DNA of 64,000 bases from Neocallimastix lanati (nom. inval.) (Eukaryota > Neocallimastigomycota > Neocallimastigomycetes > Neocallimastigales > Neocallimastigaceae). The notes under the pieces were generated by a model that saw only the letters and a program-made list of their open reading frames with translations, had not been told where the DNA came from and searched no databases. The translations under genes and the position numbers were made by a program. The stretch spans positions 166,001 to 230,000 of the forward strand of contig JACVTC010000115.1 of assembly GCA_016946835.1 (NCBI GenBank), read 5' to 3'. Shown here piece by piece: positions 24,284 through 36,970 of this stretch (positions are counted from its first letter, which is position 1; each line of letters begins with the position of its first letter).

Positions 24284-25041
24284 ATAAATTTCGTACTTTT
24301 CTTTTATACTTATTAAATATTTAATAACGCACTTTATTAGATAGTATAGTTTGATCAAAAGTACTATACTTTTTAATAATAATTATTAAGTAATATTTGA
24401 TTTTAGTTAAGAATAAATTTATCATCAAAATTTTTTCGTAATATATTAAAACTAGATATTTTTATGTAAAAATTCCATAAATTAAATTAAAAACACACAC
24501 CGTCATTAATTATTTTTTTTTATATTTTGAAAACTTTATTTAATTTTCTTATTTTATATAATAGATTTTATAATAGATTAGATTATTAAGTAAATATTGC
24601 AAAAGTTTTCACAATATCAAAATGAAAAAAAAAAAAAAAATTTAAAAGTTGTTGCTTTTTTTTAGTTTTATATTAATTAAAAAAATTTTTTTTTAATTAT
24701 TTATAATTTCAAAAAAAAAAAAAAAAAAATTTTTTCTTTTTTTTTTTTTTTTTTAATGTATATTACTTTAAAATATATTATGATATTAAATGGATTTAAT
24801 TGAATTAAATATATTTTATATAATTTGTATTTTTCTTATAAAAATAATAAGAAAAACATTTATATATTAAAATTTTATAAAATAATAAAATGCTTTTTTT
24901 TTTTTTTGTTTTTGTTTTTTTTTTTTTTTTTTTTTTTATAACAATTCAATAAATAATTAAATATTTTTTTAAATATGACATGAAAAAGTATTATATTACA
25001 CATGAATTAATAAATTGTTATTTCAATAATTGATTCAATGT
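23561..25041. other. Intergenic, no gene seen
   Basis: Poly-A and poly-T tracts at about 24252-24280, 24710-24755 and 24894-24937. The last tract lies about 100 bp downstream of the stop codon of the spliced gene at 25042 and would fall in its 3' region. Confidence 0.5.
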
Positions 25042-26003
25042 CTAAAAACCTTCTCTCTTTGAGAAACTATCTTCCCATTGAATATAGAAATCACATGGAA
25101 CCATGGCAACAATTTGAATAAGAGACATAGCATATTGAGTACCCATCATTTCTCTTAATTCATTACTTTAATTCAATAAATAAAAATAGTAATATAAAAT
25201 AAATAGTATAAAAAATAAAAATGAAATAAAAATTTAAATTTTTAATATAAATAATAATAGGTATATATGTAAATAATATTTTACTATAGATGAAAAGTAT
25301 TTAAAATATTTCATTAAAATACAACTGAATACATACGCAATTTTTTCTTCACCTAATTCAGTACATTCATCAATAACAGTAAAGTATGCTTTTTTCATTG
25401 GTTCTGGAATAGCAATTCTATACATAAAACTGATTTTCCTATTTATTACAATATTTTATATATATAATTAATTAAATGTAAATAAAAATAATATTTTCAT
25501 ACTAAATAATATGCTAATATTAAAAACTACTAATAAAAAAAATAAAATAAAAAATTACTTTGTAATTTCTTCCTTAGTTAAACCAATCCATTTAACAGAT
25601 GGGCATATTGGTTCAGTTCTTTTACCTTCACCCTTTAAAAAAATAAAAATTAATAAAAATAAAATAAAAAAATAAATGGTTCGTATAAAATATATTTAAA
25701 AATACATTAATAATTATGAAATCATTATTATAATGAAGTTTTATTTTCAAAAAAAAAAAAAATAATAATAATAATTTACAGTAGCAAAACCATGTTTTAA
25801 TGGTAAAACAAATTGATGAATAGCAATACTGGTAGCATCTGTTAAAAGTTTAATTGGAATTCCATTCTTTTCACAAGCCTTAGAAATTAATTTAATGTAT
25901 TTTTGAGTATTTTCATCTAAAACATTAGCAAACTAAAATATATTACAAATATATATTAATTCAATTAATATTAGAATTAATGTTGTTATTGTTATTATTC
26001 TTT

Positions 26004-26058
<55 letters not shown>

Positions 26059-26477
26059 TTATAAATTAATATATTAAACTATTCTAATTTAAAAATATGA
26101 TTTAAATTAATTTTACATACTGATATACCACAGACTGGCTTTCCATTCTTTTTACATTGTTCAAAGAATTTAATTTCTTTCAATAAGAATAAGAAACTAG
26201 AGCTTTGTACAAGTAAAACACAATCTAAGTTGTCTGGAAATTCGAAATCTTTTAATTTTTAGCAGAATATAATAATAATAATAATAATAGCAATAAAATA
26301 GTATTAATTATCCATTGTTAATAATTATATATATATTAATAAATGAAAAGGAAAATAAAAAAAATTATCTATAATTCCTTATGAAACAACTATTTAAAAT
26401 AACAATAATGATTATATACCCTCAGGACTATATTCATCAGCATTTGGAAGTGGATAAACCTAATAAATAATTCAAAA

Positions 26478-26509
<32 letters not shown>

Positions 26510-28020
26510 AAATCAAATACTTATATATATAAATTTAATATATTCAATATATTCAATATGTATATGTATATATATATCATATGTATTTGTACCATATATT
26601 TTCCTTCAGTATCAAGTACACTACAGTCTTGTTTTTGAACAGTTATATCACCACATAACATTGGGAATTCAACATCATCCTATTTATAAAGAATTTATTA
26701 TAATATACTTAATTATATATTCTTTTTTTTTTAAAAAAAAAAAAAAAAAAAAAACGTTTATTTTATTTTATTTTATTTTATTTTATTTTATTTTATTTTA
26801 TTTTATTTTATTTTATTTTATTTTATTTTATTTTATTTCTACTTGCTCGCTTTAAGATATTAAAATTAATAAATAAAAAAAGTATATAAATATACATAAA
26901 TATACTTACAATGTGAATAACTTCTCTATCACGGTCAAGATAGTCTAAGCAACTATTGACAACTGCTTCAAGTTCATTTTCATCTTTCCAAATTTGTGGA
27001 TGAGAATCTCTTATATAACTAGATAAAAAAAATATTATATAATTAATAAATGAGCTTAAATAAATTAACTAAAGGAAAACTCATTAAATTATAAACTACA
27101 TATAAAATTCATACCTGTAAGTCATAGTAAATTTGTATTCTAAAGCTTCTTCAAGACAATGATAAACATGTTGATGTTGGGCTAAATATTATTAATTTAA
27201 TTTTATAAAATTTATTAAAACAAAATTGCATGTTAATATAACCATTTTTTATGAATTATATTTTATTTATTATTTTAAAAAAAAAAAATGATAATAAATT
27301 TTATAATTACCATATAATCTAGTATTTGATATCATGTTGACTTCTCTTAATAATGGGTATTCTCCATTTTCATTTTTACTAATATATAAATTTTAATAGT
27401 AACAATATTCACAATCAATAAATATTTCATAAATTGTTTATTTAAATAAAAAAGATGGTTTATTAATTATAATGATTAAATGATTATTATGGATAATTGA
27501 AATAAAATTTAAAATAAGTGAAAATAAAATAATATTTAAATTAGATCGTTTTATTATATTTTTAAAATTTAAGACAATAACAAATAGTAAAAAATATAAA
27601 ATTAAAATAAAAAAAAAGTAATAATTAATACCCTTTGGAAACATCATAATAACAACAAGGAAGAGCATGAGGTCTGCCATAAGCAAAACATGCAACACTT
27701 TTAGTCATTAATTCAGTAATATGTTTCTTTAAAGTTTCTCTGTTATTGTATATATATATATAATGACATTTATTTCAAAAAAAAAAAAAAAAAAAAAAAA
27801 GCTTTTAGTAATTAATATATCTTTTTTTTTTTTTTTTTTTTCAATTATTTATTATACTATTATAACAAAATGTTTAGTATAATTAAACAATTATTAATTT
27901 TTTAAAAATTAAAATTTGACAAAAATAATAATGAAATAATAATAATTACGGAGTCTTCTTATTGAGGATTTCGGCAATTTCATCAGTTGGTTTATTGACA
28001 ATAACTTCTTCTTGAATCAT
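25042..28020 (-). CDS. Spo11 / topoisomerase VI subunit A-like protein, 12 exons, divergent active site
   Basis: Exons (minus strand): 28020-27950, 27739-27632, 27378-27311, 27181-27115, 27018-26910, 26679-26593, 26459-26420, 26248-26121, 25932-25780, 25632-25559, 25429-25337, 25165-25042. All introns are GT..AG and phases join into one 373-residue frame; exon 11 could start at 25438 instead, adding three residues. The length fits Spo11/Top6A. Motifs in family order: RPHALPCCYYD (46-56), TMTYSYIRD (101-109) where the catalytic Tyr is expected (Y104 or Y106), DREVIHI then LCGDITVQ (about 135-156), VLLVQSSSF at the Toprim Glu site, GIPIKLLTDAT at the DxD site, PSVKWIGLTKEEI near the end. Family members make a Tyr-linked double-strand break that starts meiosis or relaxes DNA. 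Here the first Toprim acid is Gln198 and the second Asp of DxD is Thr260, so cleavage activity is doubtful. Family call by eye. Confidence 0.7.
26759..26838. repeat. (TTTTA)n microsatellite in intron 5 of the Spo11-like gene
   Basis: A run of about 15 TTTTA units next to a T-to-A homopolymer switch (about 26729-26754), all inside the intron between exons 5 and 6. Introns of this gene also carry TTTA (about 26002-26060) and poly-A (about 26479-26506) tracts. Confidence 0.9.
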
Positions 28021-28656
28021 CTTGTAATATATTGAGATTTAAAAAAAAATACTTCTTTATTATTTGTCGTTAAAAAAAGTATAAAAATTAAAACTATTTA
28101 TTTTGACTTTTTTAATTTTATTTCTTTTATATTTTTAAGTTTCAAAGAAATATAATATTTAACTATTTATTGATTTTTTTTATTATTATTTTATTATTTT
28201 ATTTCTTTTTTTTTTAATAAATAACTAAAAAGCTTGTATTCAAATGAATTATAATACTTTATAGTTTTATTATTATTATATATGACTATTTTTGTTTCTT
28301 CCTTTTTTTTTTTTTTCTACTAGAAAAAAACTAATTAAAGAATTAGAAAAATAATAATAAATTGGAAAAATAATTAGATATAAAAAGAAAAAAAATTTAA
28401 ACTTTTTTATCTTTATTAAAAATAATAATATTAAAAATTATTTTTTTAATAAAATCTCATAAAAAAATTTTTTAAATAATAAATTGTATTAATTAATGAA
28501 ATAATAATTAATAAAAACATTTATAAATAAATAAAATTTAATTAATAACTACAAGAATAATTAAAAATACTAATAATAATAATTATTATTATTTTTAATT
28601 ATTAATTATACTAATAAAGATTCATTAATTATTAATAAAATTTTATTTAACTTCAA

Positions 28657-28696
<40 letters not shown>

Positions 28697-30004
28697 TTAA
28701 TTTATTTTTTACTAATTAAATATTTTTTATTTTTAATCAAACTTTTAATATTTAAGATAATTTTATTATTAATATTGATAATAATTTTAATAATATATAA
28801 TTATCATATCAATTAATAATAAATTTCACTTATTATAAAGTTATAAAAATCAAAAGCACATATATATTTATTATATTTAATGACTGAAGAACTATTTCCT
28901 TTATCGATATTGAGATACGAAATATTTTATCTTACCACTGATAAAGCCAGGCAAATACTCCTATTTTCTTCTTGTCTTTTTTTTTTTTTTTTGTACTAAT
29001 TTGATAAGATTAAATAAATAAAAAATAAAATATATATATAATATTTTATTTTATTATTTAATTATTTATTATATATAAATATAATTTATTTTATAATATA
29101 TTATTATAAAAAAAAAATAAAATGATATATAAAACCTAACATATAATTTATTATATTTCTTTAGGTATATTAAATTAATTGATCTTAAAATTTAATTTAA
29201 TATTTAAATTATTTTTTTTATATTTTTTAATTTACTAATAATTAAAGTAAAAAATAAATGGATGATTGTACTTGAAGAAGATAATACAGAAAAAAAAAAA
29301 TTTTTGAAATATTCATATTTATAAAAATATACAATTCAACAATATTTATAAAGAACAAAAAATAAATTTAGGCGTAATATGTGATATTTTATATAGTAAT
29401 TAAAATATATAATTATATCTCATTATTATTCTACTAATATATTTATTGATATTCTTATAAAATATAATAAAATGAAATAAAAAAAAGTAATGATAATAAT
29501 AATAAAAATTAAAATATTATTATGGAAAATTTTTATAATAAATTAAAATTTATGAGAATTAAAGTTTTAATAACATATTTATAAAATATACTTTACTAAT
29601 AAGTACTTTTAATGAATAATATGAATAATATTAATTTAATAAAATATTTTTTTAATGTAGATTACTACTTTATTTATAATACCATCTAATTCTTATATCA
29701 TTTTTATTTATTCAATATTAATTTATAATAATTAATTATTAATTTTTTTTTTAACTTTAAAATATAAAATACCACCTTATTACTTAATATAGTATTAATA
29801 ACTTAATCTATGAATTTTTATTGTTACTCTTTTCATAATATAATACATAGATACATTTTACTAAATATATATTAATTTTTTTTTTATTATTATTATTTAA
29901 TTTGAATTTTTAATAAACTAATAGATTTTTAAAATTTTTTTAATTTAATAGGTGGTTAGATTTTTAAACTATTTTTTTTTTTAATTTATTATTTTATAGG
30001 ATAT
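28021..30004. other. Intergenic; short unassigned coding-like patch at 28881-29002
   Basis: Mostly AT-rich, with a poly-A tract at about 28660-28694. At 28881 a short plus-strand frame reads MTEELFPLSILRYEIFYLTT and ends within a poly-T stretch. Composition is coding-like, but no start context, splice sites or relatives are evident, so it is noted only as a possible remnant. Confidence 0.35.
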
Positions 30005-30183
30005 AGTTGCATTTTGCCAAGTGGTGTATTGATATAAATAAATGAATAAATAAATAAATAAAAATTCAAAATATGTTTTTTAAATCTTTTTTTACAATAT
30101 TTAGGTAATAATAAATATTATTTTAATTTTATTTTATTTATTTATTTATTAATTATTAATTTTCAATTTGGCGAAATGCAACT
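30005..30183. mobile_element. MITE-like inverted-repeat element 1 (GCGAAATGCAA family)
   Basis: About 180 bp bounded by AGTTGCATTTTGCCAAGT at the left and its imperfect inverse AATTTGGCGAAATGCAACT at the right (about 16 of 18 paired). The interior is a non-coding AAAT/TTTA-rich segment that also matches the interior of the element at 35261-35550. Terminal inverted repeats, small size and a shared interior indicate a non-autonomous DNA transposon family. Confidence 0.65.
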
Positions 30184-30470
30184 TATCGTTTATTAATAAA
30201 ATTTATCATTAAAAAAACCTTAAAGATTAAGAGTCTCAGTTGGTTCAACCATTTTTATTTACAACTACAACAACAAAAAAAAAACTATTAATATAAAGCA
30301 ATTATATAACAAAATAACTGGACATCAAGAAATAAATTCAGTTTCAAAAATAATATTAAAAAGATATGTGATAGGTTAACGAAAGTCAATGACAAAATGC
30401 AAATTTAGCATCGAAAAATGGCACACATTTATATAGAAAAATTTAATAATAAATTAAAAGATGAATGTGT

Positions 30471-31083
30471 ATCATTTCGCAATGTGGCTTAAATATTTTA
30501 ATTAATTGCCACATTATATAATTTTTTTAACCAATAAATAAATAATTAAATAAATAATAAAAATCATTTTTGAAATATGTCTTTAAATATTTCATTATAA
30601 AATATTTTTAAATAAATAATTAATAAATAATAAATAATAAATAAAAATTTATAAATAATAAATATTTCAAATATTAAGCAATAAAAAATACTTTCATATA
30701 TACTTTATATCTTCATATTACTGTTATATTAAAAAATTATATATTATATTTATTCTGAATAATAAATGATTATATAGAATATCAATATTTTATAGTTTTT
30801 TTACTATTAATAACAATATCAATATTATATAATTATTTTTATTATTAATATCAATATCAATATTATATAGTTTTTTTATTTTATTAAAATTTTAATAATA
30901 AAATAAAACTAAAAATTGATAGAAATTAAGATAAAATATAAAAGAGTAATAATAAAACATTTTTAACTTATTTTTTTTTTATTTATATTTTTTATTTATT
31001 TATTAATTTTATTTATTTATATGTTTATTTTTTAAAAATATTTTAAGCCACATTTTGCGAAATGCACAATTGTGAAATGCACA
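30471..31083. mobile_element. MITE-like inverted-repeat element 3 (diverged)
   Basis: The left arm ATCATTTCGCAATGTGGCTT (30471-30490, continuing AAATATTTT) is the inverse of AAATATTTTAAGCCACATTT (from about 31037) followed by TGCGAAATGCA. A further unit, TGTGAAATGCA, follows at the right, and degenerate units (GACAAAATGC, TCGAAAAATGGCAC) lie left of the left arm. The interior of about 540 bp is AT-rich without a gene. Confidence 0.55.
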
Positions 31084-31089
31084 TCTCCC

Positions 31090-31222
31090 TTAAAAGAAAT
31101 CGAAATAAAATATTCATGTCAAATCTGTGCCAGCTCCAAGTTACAAAACAAACCATACTACCCTTCTAACAAACGAGTTAATACACATGGACACAGTATA
31201 ACCATTGATAAACCATCCGTGT

Positions 31223-31253
<31 letters not shown>

Positions 31254-33180
31254 TTTAACTATCCTAGATGAATACACAAGATACGGATGGGTTCTATTCA
31301 CCAATTCAAAAGAAAAGATTTTCAATATATTCTTCAATTGGTACAAGAAAATTAAAAACATATTCAACAAAAATATTAAGTACATCAGAACGGACAATAG
31401 AACAGAATTCAATAATTTATATTTCGAAAGAACTTCTGTATTAACAAAAGCATTATAGAATAATTCACTGTCCCATACAACCCACAACAAAATGGCCTTT
31501 TCGAAAGATTCAACATAACAATTATTAATTCAGCAAAAGCCATACTAAAGGAAGCAAAAATTAATGAACAATTCTGGGAAGATACAGTCAATACTACAAA
31601 ATATATACATAACTGAATACCACATAACAGTATTAACCAACAAGTTTCTTATGAATTATTGTATAACGAAAAGATGGATTACAATGAAATCACAGTCTAT
31701 AGATATTTAGTTTTCTATTATATACCAAAGCAACTTCCAAAAAAAGCTCAATAATTCCACCTCTCTATGGTATTTTTATCGGTTACAATGACACAAACCA
31801 TACGGCTTATAGGATCTATGATTTTTATAATAATAAAATCATCACTTCAAGAGCAGTTGAATTCTACGAAGACACTTTTCCAAATGTCTCCGTACCACCT
31901 TCTTATCCTTCTTCTATTCCTTTTTCACCTTTTTTTTTAAAGTTGAGGGGGAAACCAACGACATAATCAAAAACTACGACACACAATATATTAAGAACAA
32001 TAACAACAACAACAAAAATATTGATCTTAATATAAATAATCCTATAAATTAACAACAATTCAAACTTAAATTTTTATAGTAACACAACTGATACTATCAA
32101 ATTAAATTCTCCAAATTTACCTGTCACCAACCAACAAAATTATTTCGATAACCATTAATCAAAATTTAAATCAAACTCCACATTATTTAAATAATTTATT
32201 TTATTACAATAAAATTCCTTTCTCTCATTATCAAATTCCACCAAACGGATACATCCATGATTATCCAAATTTCAATCAAAATTTAAATTATCAACATTTC
32301 AATGATTATTATAATTACTTAAATAAATACATTAAATTAACTAATTTAAATGATTATCATTCAATCATTTTTTGATCAAAATAAAATTGAAAATTTAAAA
32401 AAGTTAAATAATGTAAACAATAATATTCAATATGACTCTTCTTTAAATTATAATGATGAACACTTGAATTTAATTACTGGCAATAATAGTAATGATGAGC
32501 CAACTAACTTAGAAAAACAGGTTAATAAAAATTACTCAATTTTAAATGATAAATCAATTACAAATATTTCAAATACAAATAATTTTAGCAATTTAAGTTT
32601 CAAACTTGATCAGGAAGTAAATATAAAAGCGATATAAACAATGAAAAACTACATGAAGATAATATTTATAATGAAGAACTTCCAGGTAAACTCAAAGGTA
32701 AATGACATCAATATCAAAAACCAGTACTCAACTTTCAGCCTGGATACAATTCTATAAAATGACAATTTTTAGTGAAAATGTAAAAAACAAGGAAAACATA
32801 AGCCAAACCTCCACTGAAATTGTAAAAGTAAGGAAAATTATGTTATAGTTGAATTAAACAAAAATAAATCTAATGAAAATACATTAATTAATATGAATAA
32901 TTCAACAAATAAAAAACGATGAAGTAAATGAAACAAATAAAAATTGCTCTCTTAAAAGAAAATCCTTAAATAAACAAAATTAAAAGAATCAAGTCCAGAT
33001 GAACAAACAACTTACATGAATACACCACTAGAAGTAATAAAAGAAGACAAGAGAAAAATGAAATTAATGTCAATAAAAAGTTCAAATCTTTTAACATAGA
33101 TGATACAATGAGAAAAATGGCAAACTATTCAGCTAACATCCAAGTTGAACTAGAGAATTTTAGAGATATAAGATAAAGAA
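31090..33180 (+). pseudogene. Ty1/copia element: integrase domain and linker, broken
   Basis: Plus strand. A Cys-containing remnant of the zinc knuckle (CQICASSKLQNKPYYPSNK) is followed, after a poly-A run, by the integrase core: YILTILDEYTRYGWVLF, IKYIRTDNRTEFNNLYF, then in another frame VPYNPQQNGLFERFNITI and FWEDTVNTTKYIHN. Then come VFYYIPKQLPKK and GIFIGYNDTNHTAYRIYDF, the usual copia order. From about 32000 to 33180 an Asn-rich stretch, including a 95-codon open frame at 32350-32637, looks like the linker before reverse transcriptase. The reverse transcriptase itself is absent. Several shifts and stops, plus a 24-base A-run in place of normal codons (about 31221-31249), make it dead. 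Confidence 0.8.
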
Positions 33181-33506
33181 ACATCAATAATAATATTTTT
33201 ATGATTACAATAAAAACAATAATAATTATTAAATATAAAAATAAATATAAATGAATTAAAATTATAGTATAAAAAATTTTTTATACTTTTTATATTAAAA
33301 AATATAATAATTTCATAAATACTTTATATTTATTAGTTACATTTAAAAACAAAAAAGAGAAAAAAAAAAAAAGAAAAAGAAAAAATTTAAAATATAAAAG
33401 AATTAAAAAATAAAATTTGGATAATTAATCTTCCTTTATAGTGTATATAATTAAAAATATATATTATTAAAATTTATCATAATTAGAAACTTTTATTAAA
33501 AAAAAA

Positions 33507-34416
33507 TGGAGAAAAATCAAGAAAATGAAATAAGCAAAACTAATAGAGGAAAAGAACAAATTATTTTAAACAGAGAATATAAGTTTAATCTTTCATCCAA
33601 AAGGGAAGACAATTAAAATATATATATATATATAAATGAACTGAATATAAACCATTAAATAAATGTCCATCTTTCATTATTTTAAACAATGAGAATTAAA
33701 TCGTAGAACATGATGACTCATATAATCATCTTGAAAATAAATTTGAAGCTGCTAAATCAATTGTAAAAAATAAAATTAAAGATGAAATTTTAAGTAGTTC
33801 AATTCCTTTTAATGCAATATAAAACGAAAATATAATGAAATTTCTCAAAGTAAATATGAATCTTATATGTCCTAGATATAATTCAATTAAATCCAAAGTG
33901 ACAAAAGTAGAAGAAAACAGCTACCTCCTGATTTAACAACATTCGATGAAATTCCCAATAAATCAAAATGTTATAAGGCAAAAAAGGAATGAAAATTTTA
34001 TGATATTCAAAAAAACATGATTTAATTGCTTTTCAATCTCCATTCCAAACAGAATTATTTTCTAAAAATAAACATATTTTTTGCTGATAGCATATTTTAT
34101 ATTTCACCTATATTTAGGTCAAGTATTCATAATTAGAACTTATATTTACAGAATTAAATTGTTATTACACTACTTCCTTTTCTATTTTAAAAAAATAAAA
34201 TGCAAACATCTTATGAAATATTGTTTGAAGAAAAAAAAAATAAAAATAAAAATAAAAATAAATAATAAAAATAAATAATAAAAATATAATAATAGTATTG
34301 AAATTACACCAAAAATATTTCATTGCGATTTTGAAAAATCTATATCTAATTCTGCCGAAAAAAAATTTTCTTAATATAAATATAAAAAATAGTATTTTAA
34401 AAGAGCATTAATAATT

Positions 34417-34474
<58 letters not shown>

Positions 34475-35090
34475 AAAAAAAAAAAAAAAGAATTATGTGG
34501 TAATAAAGTTGAAAAAAATAAATCATTTATATATTTATTATCAAAATATTTCGAACTTTTCTTTTATTATTCCTTTTATTAACCCTGAATATATATATGA
34601 TATTTATAGTAAAATAAAAAGTACATGTTAAGAACATAATTATGTTCAATTTTTTGAATTTTTAGAATATTTTTTTTTTTTTTAAAAAAAAAAAAAAAAC
34701 TTATTTAATTAGCTATGAAACAGAAAATTGGAATTATTATGACAATATTGAACATATTACAAATAATACTTTAGAATCTTTTAATAAATACTTTAAAAAA
34801 ATTATTTGCAAAAAAAAAAACAAACAACTGTTTTTTTCAATTATTATCAGAATTGCAAGAAGAAAAATCCAAATATTACATTAACTACGAATAGAGAAAG
34901 AACTGCTGGAATTTTGAAAAAAAAAAAAAAATTAATACTGACTGAGGAAATTAAAGCTTTAGTTAAATATTTACAAAAATATGAAAACTCCGTTAAAAAA
35001 AATAAAAAAAAAAAAAAAAGGAAATTGTTAGAAATGATTTCATTGAATTATGGTTGAAATGCTTAAATGATTTAAATATTAAAATTATTA
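33507..35090 (+). pseudogene. MULE-type DNA transposase with FLYWCH-like finger, broken
   Basis: Plus-strand reading starts at MEKNQENEISKTNRG. A Cys/His finger of the FLYWCH/WRKY type follows, with KCPSFIILNNEN then EHDDSYNHLENKFEAAKS. After frame changes come CPRYNSIKSKVTK, TTFDEIPNKSK, FQSPFQTELFSKNKHIF and ADSIFYISPIF, which match the FxDGTF..P lead-in to MULE catalytic cores. HCDFEKSISNSAEK fits the second catalytic block, and EHITNNTLESFNKYFKK and the following helices fit the C-terminal half. At least eight shifts or stops and two large homopolymer blocks (about 34420-34489 and 34670-34699) interrupt it. It lies directly left of the inverted-repeat element at 35261, which could be its non-autonomous partner. 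Confidence 0.65.
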
Positions 35091-35260
35091 GTTAATAATT
35101 AATTATTAAGAAATGACAGAAAATTGACCATATTAATTCTTTCGTACATAATTATAATTTATTAATAGTTAAAATTATTTTAAGTGAATAAATACAATAA
35201 TGATTAAAGTTTTTTTAATTTTTATTGGATTAGGTTAGCTTAAGAACATTAAAACGGGAG

Positions 35261-35550
35261 AGTTGCATTTCCCCAAGTTGCATTTCCCCAAGTTGCTATT
35301 CGCCAGGTTGCATTTCGACAAGTAGAGTATTGATATAAATAAATGAATAAATAAATAAATATTAATTCAAAATATTTTTTTAAAATTGTTTTTATGCGAT
35401 ATTAATAATATTTAATTTTATTTATTGATTTATTTATTTATTTAATAATTTTCAATTTGGCGAAATGCCACATTTTTTTAATACGCCACATGCTTTCAAA
35501 AAAATTGGCGAAATGCAATCTGGCGAAATGCAATTTGGCGAAATGCCCCA
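35261..35550. mobile_element. MITE-like element 2 with 15-bp sub-repeats in both arms
   Basis: The left arm is four tandem units of the AGTTGCATTTCCCCA type (35261-about 35320). The right arm contains inverse units TTGGCGAAATGCCAC, TTGGCGAAATGCAATC, TGGCGAAATGCAATT and TGGCGAAATGCCCC (about 35456-35550). The interior (GTATTGATATAAATAAATGA and TTTA runs) matches element 1. The unit consensus is TTGGCGAAATGCAAC. The G+C in these arms is striking against the surroundings. Confidence 0.7.
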
Positions 35551-36936
35551 CACCCCATTAAAACAATGTTATTGTAATATTATTCTTTACAAAATATAAA
35601 AATATGTACTGTTAATTAAAAATTAATATATATATATATATTTTTTATTAAAATATTACAATACATTTTTACTATTAAATATTATAAAATAATTTTATTA
35701 CTATTACAAAATATTAAAATATATCTTTAATATTTTATAAAATAGTAATAAAATAATTATTTATAATATAAATATATATTTCAATATTTATTAAAATATA
35801 AAATAATTATTTATAATATTTAATTATAAAAATTATTTAATTATAAAATTTCTCTTCTTTTTAAATAAATTTGGTAGTATTGCTAATAACTATTTTAGAA
35901 GTTTAAACTATTCAAATGCTTAAATTACAAAAAAAAAAAAAAAAAAAAAATAATAATTAATCAAAGGAAAATAAAATAGAAATTATTTTGAGCAATATAT
36001 ATATTTATATTTATTTGATGATTTATATGTAAATAATATTTTTTTTTAAAGCCGCAATTATTATATATACATAATAGAATTCCTTGTACAACCTATCATT
36101 TTATTTTTATATACAACTAAAGATTTATTATATAAATTTTTTTATTAATAATAATTATTATAGTGATTTTGATAATTAATAATAACTATATATAGATTAA
36201 TTTTAAATATATATATATGTATATAAATATAAATAAAATTATAATCGTTAATATAAAAATAAAACAAAGCAAAAAGACATAAAATCAATGTTTAGAAGTA
36301 GTTTTATAATTACTTATTATTAAGCCATGTACATTGTGCTATTTTTAGTAAGTTTTATTTTATTTTTAATATAATATATATTTTAATTTTTATTTTTATT
36401 TTTATATTTAATTTTTATTTTAAGATTAGAATATTAAACTATTTTATATTTCAAATTTTCAATTTATTTTTTATTTTATTTAATTTTATTTTTGTACTAA
36501 TTATTTTAATAAAACTTTATAAAAAAAAAAAAAAAAAAAAAAGAACCTCATTTTTTTTGTTATATATTTTTCTATGTTGACTAAAAATTCACATATCCCC
36601 TTGATTGTTAAATAAAAATTAAAAAATCATCATACTTGTATTGTTATTGACAAATACAATGGTCATAATTTAATAGATAATACTATTGGAGGTCACATTT
36701 ATAGCTTAACAATCATAAAGTAATAATAAAATTAATATATAGGAATAGATAAATATTTTCTTTTATTAAAAAAATGTTTTTTTTTTTTTTTTTTTTTGTT
36801 ATTTCCATAAAATTGTACATAATTTTATACATTGTATTAATTTAATGTACATCAACTATTATCAATTAGGAAAAATGAAAATCTAACCATAAAATGTATT
36901 TCTGTATACATTAAAATAAAAATCTAGAATCCATCC

Positions 36937-36970
<34 letters not shown>

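Noticed and set aside
27438-27698. 86-codon minus-strand frame over exon 2 of the Spo11-like gene
   Set aside because: It reads the exon in the wrong frame and continues into the intron; the spliced model explains the coding signal.
31158-31591. Two minus-strand frames of 110 and 60 codons
   Set aside because: They are antisense to the copia integrase remnant, which has recognisable motifs on the plus strand.
34081-34278. 65-codon plus-strand frame rich in Tyr/Phe/Lys
   Set aside because: It is a single-frame slice of the frameshifted MULE remnant, ending in a Lys/Asn run from poly-A; not a separate gene.
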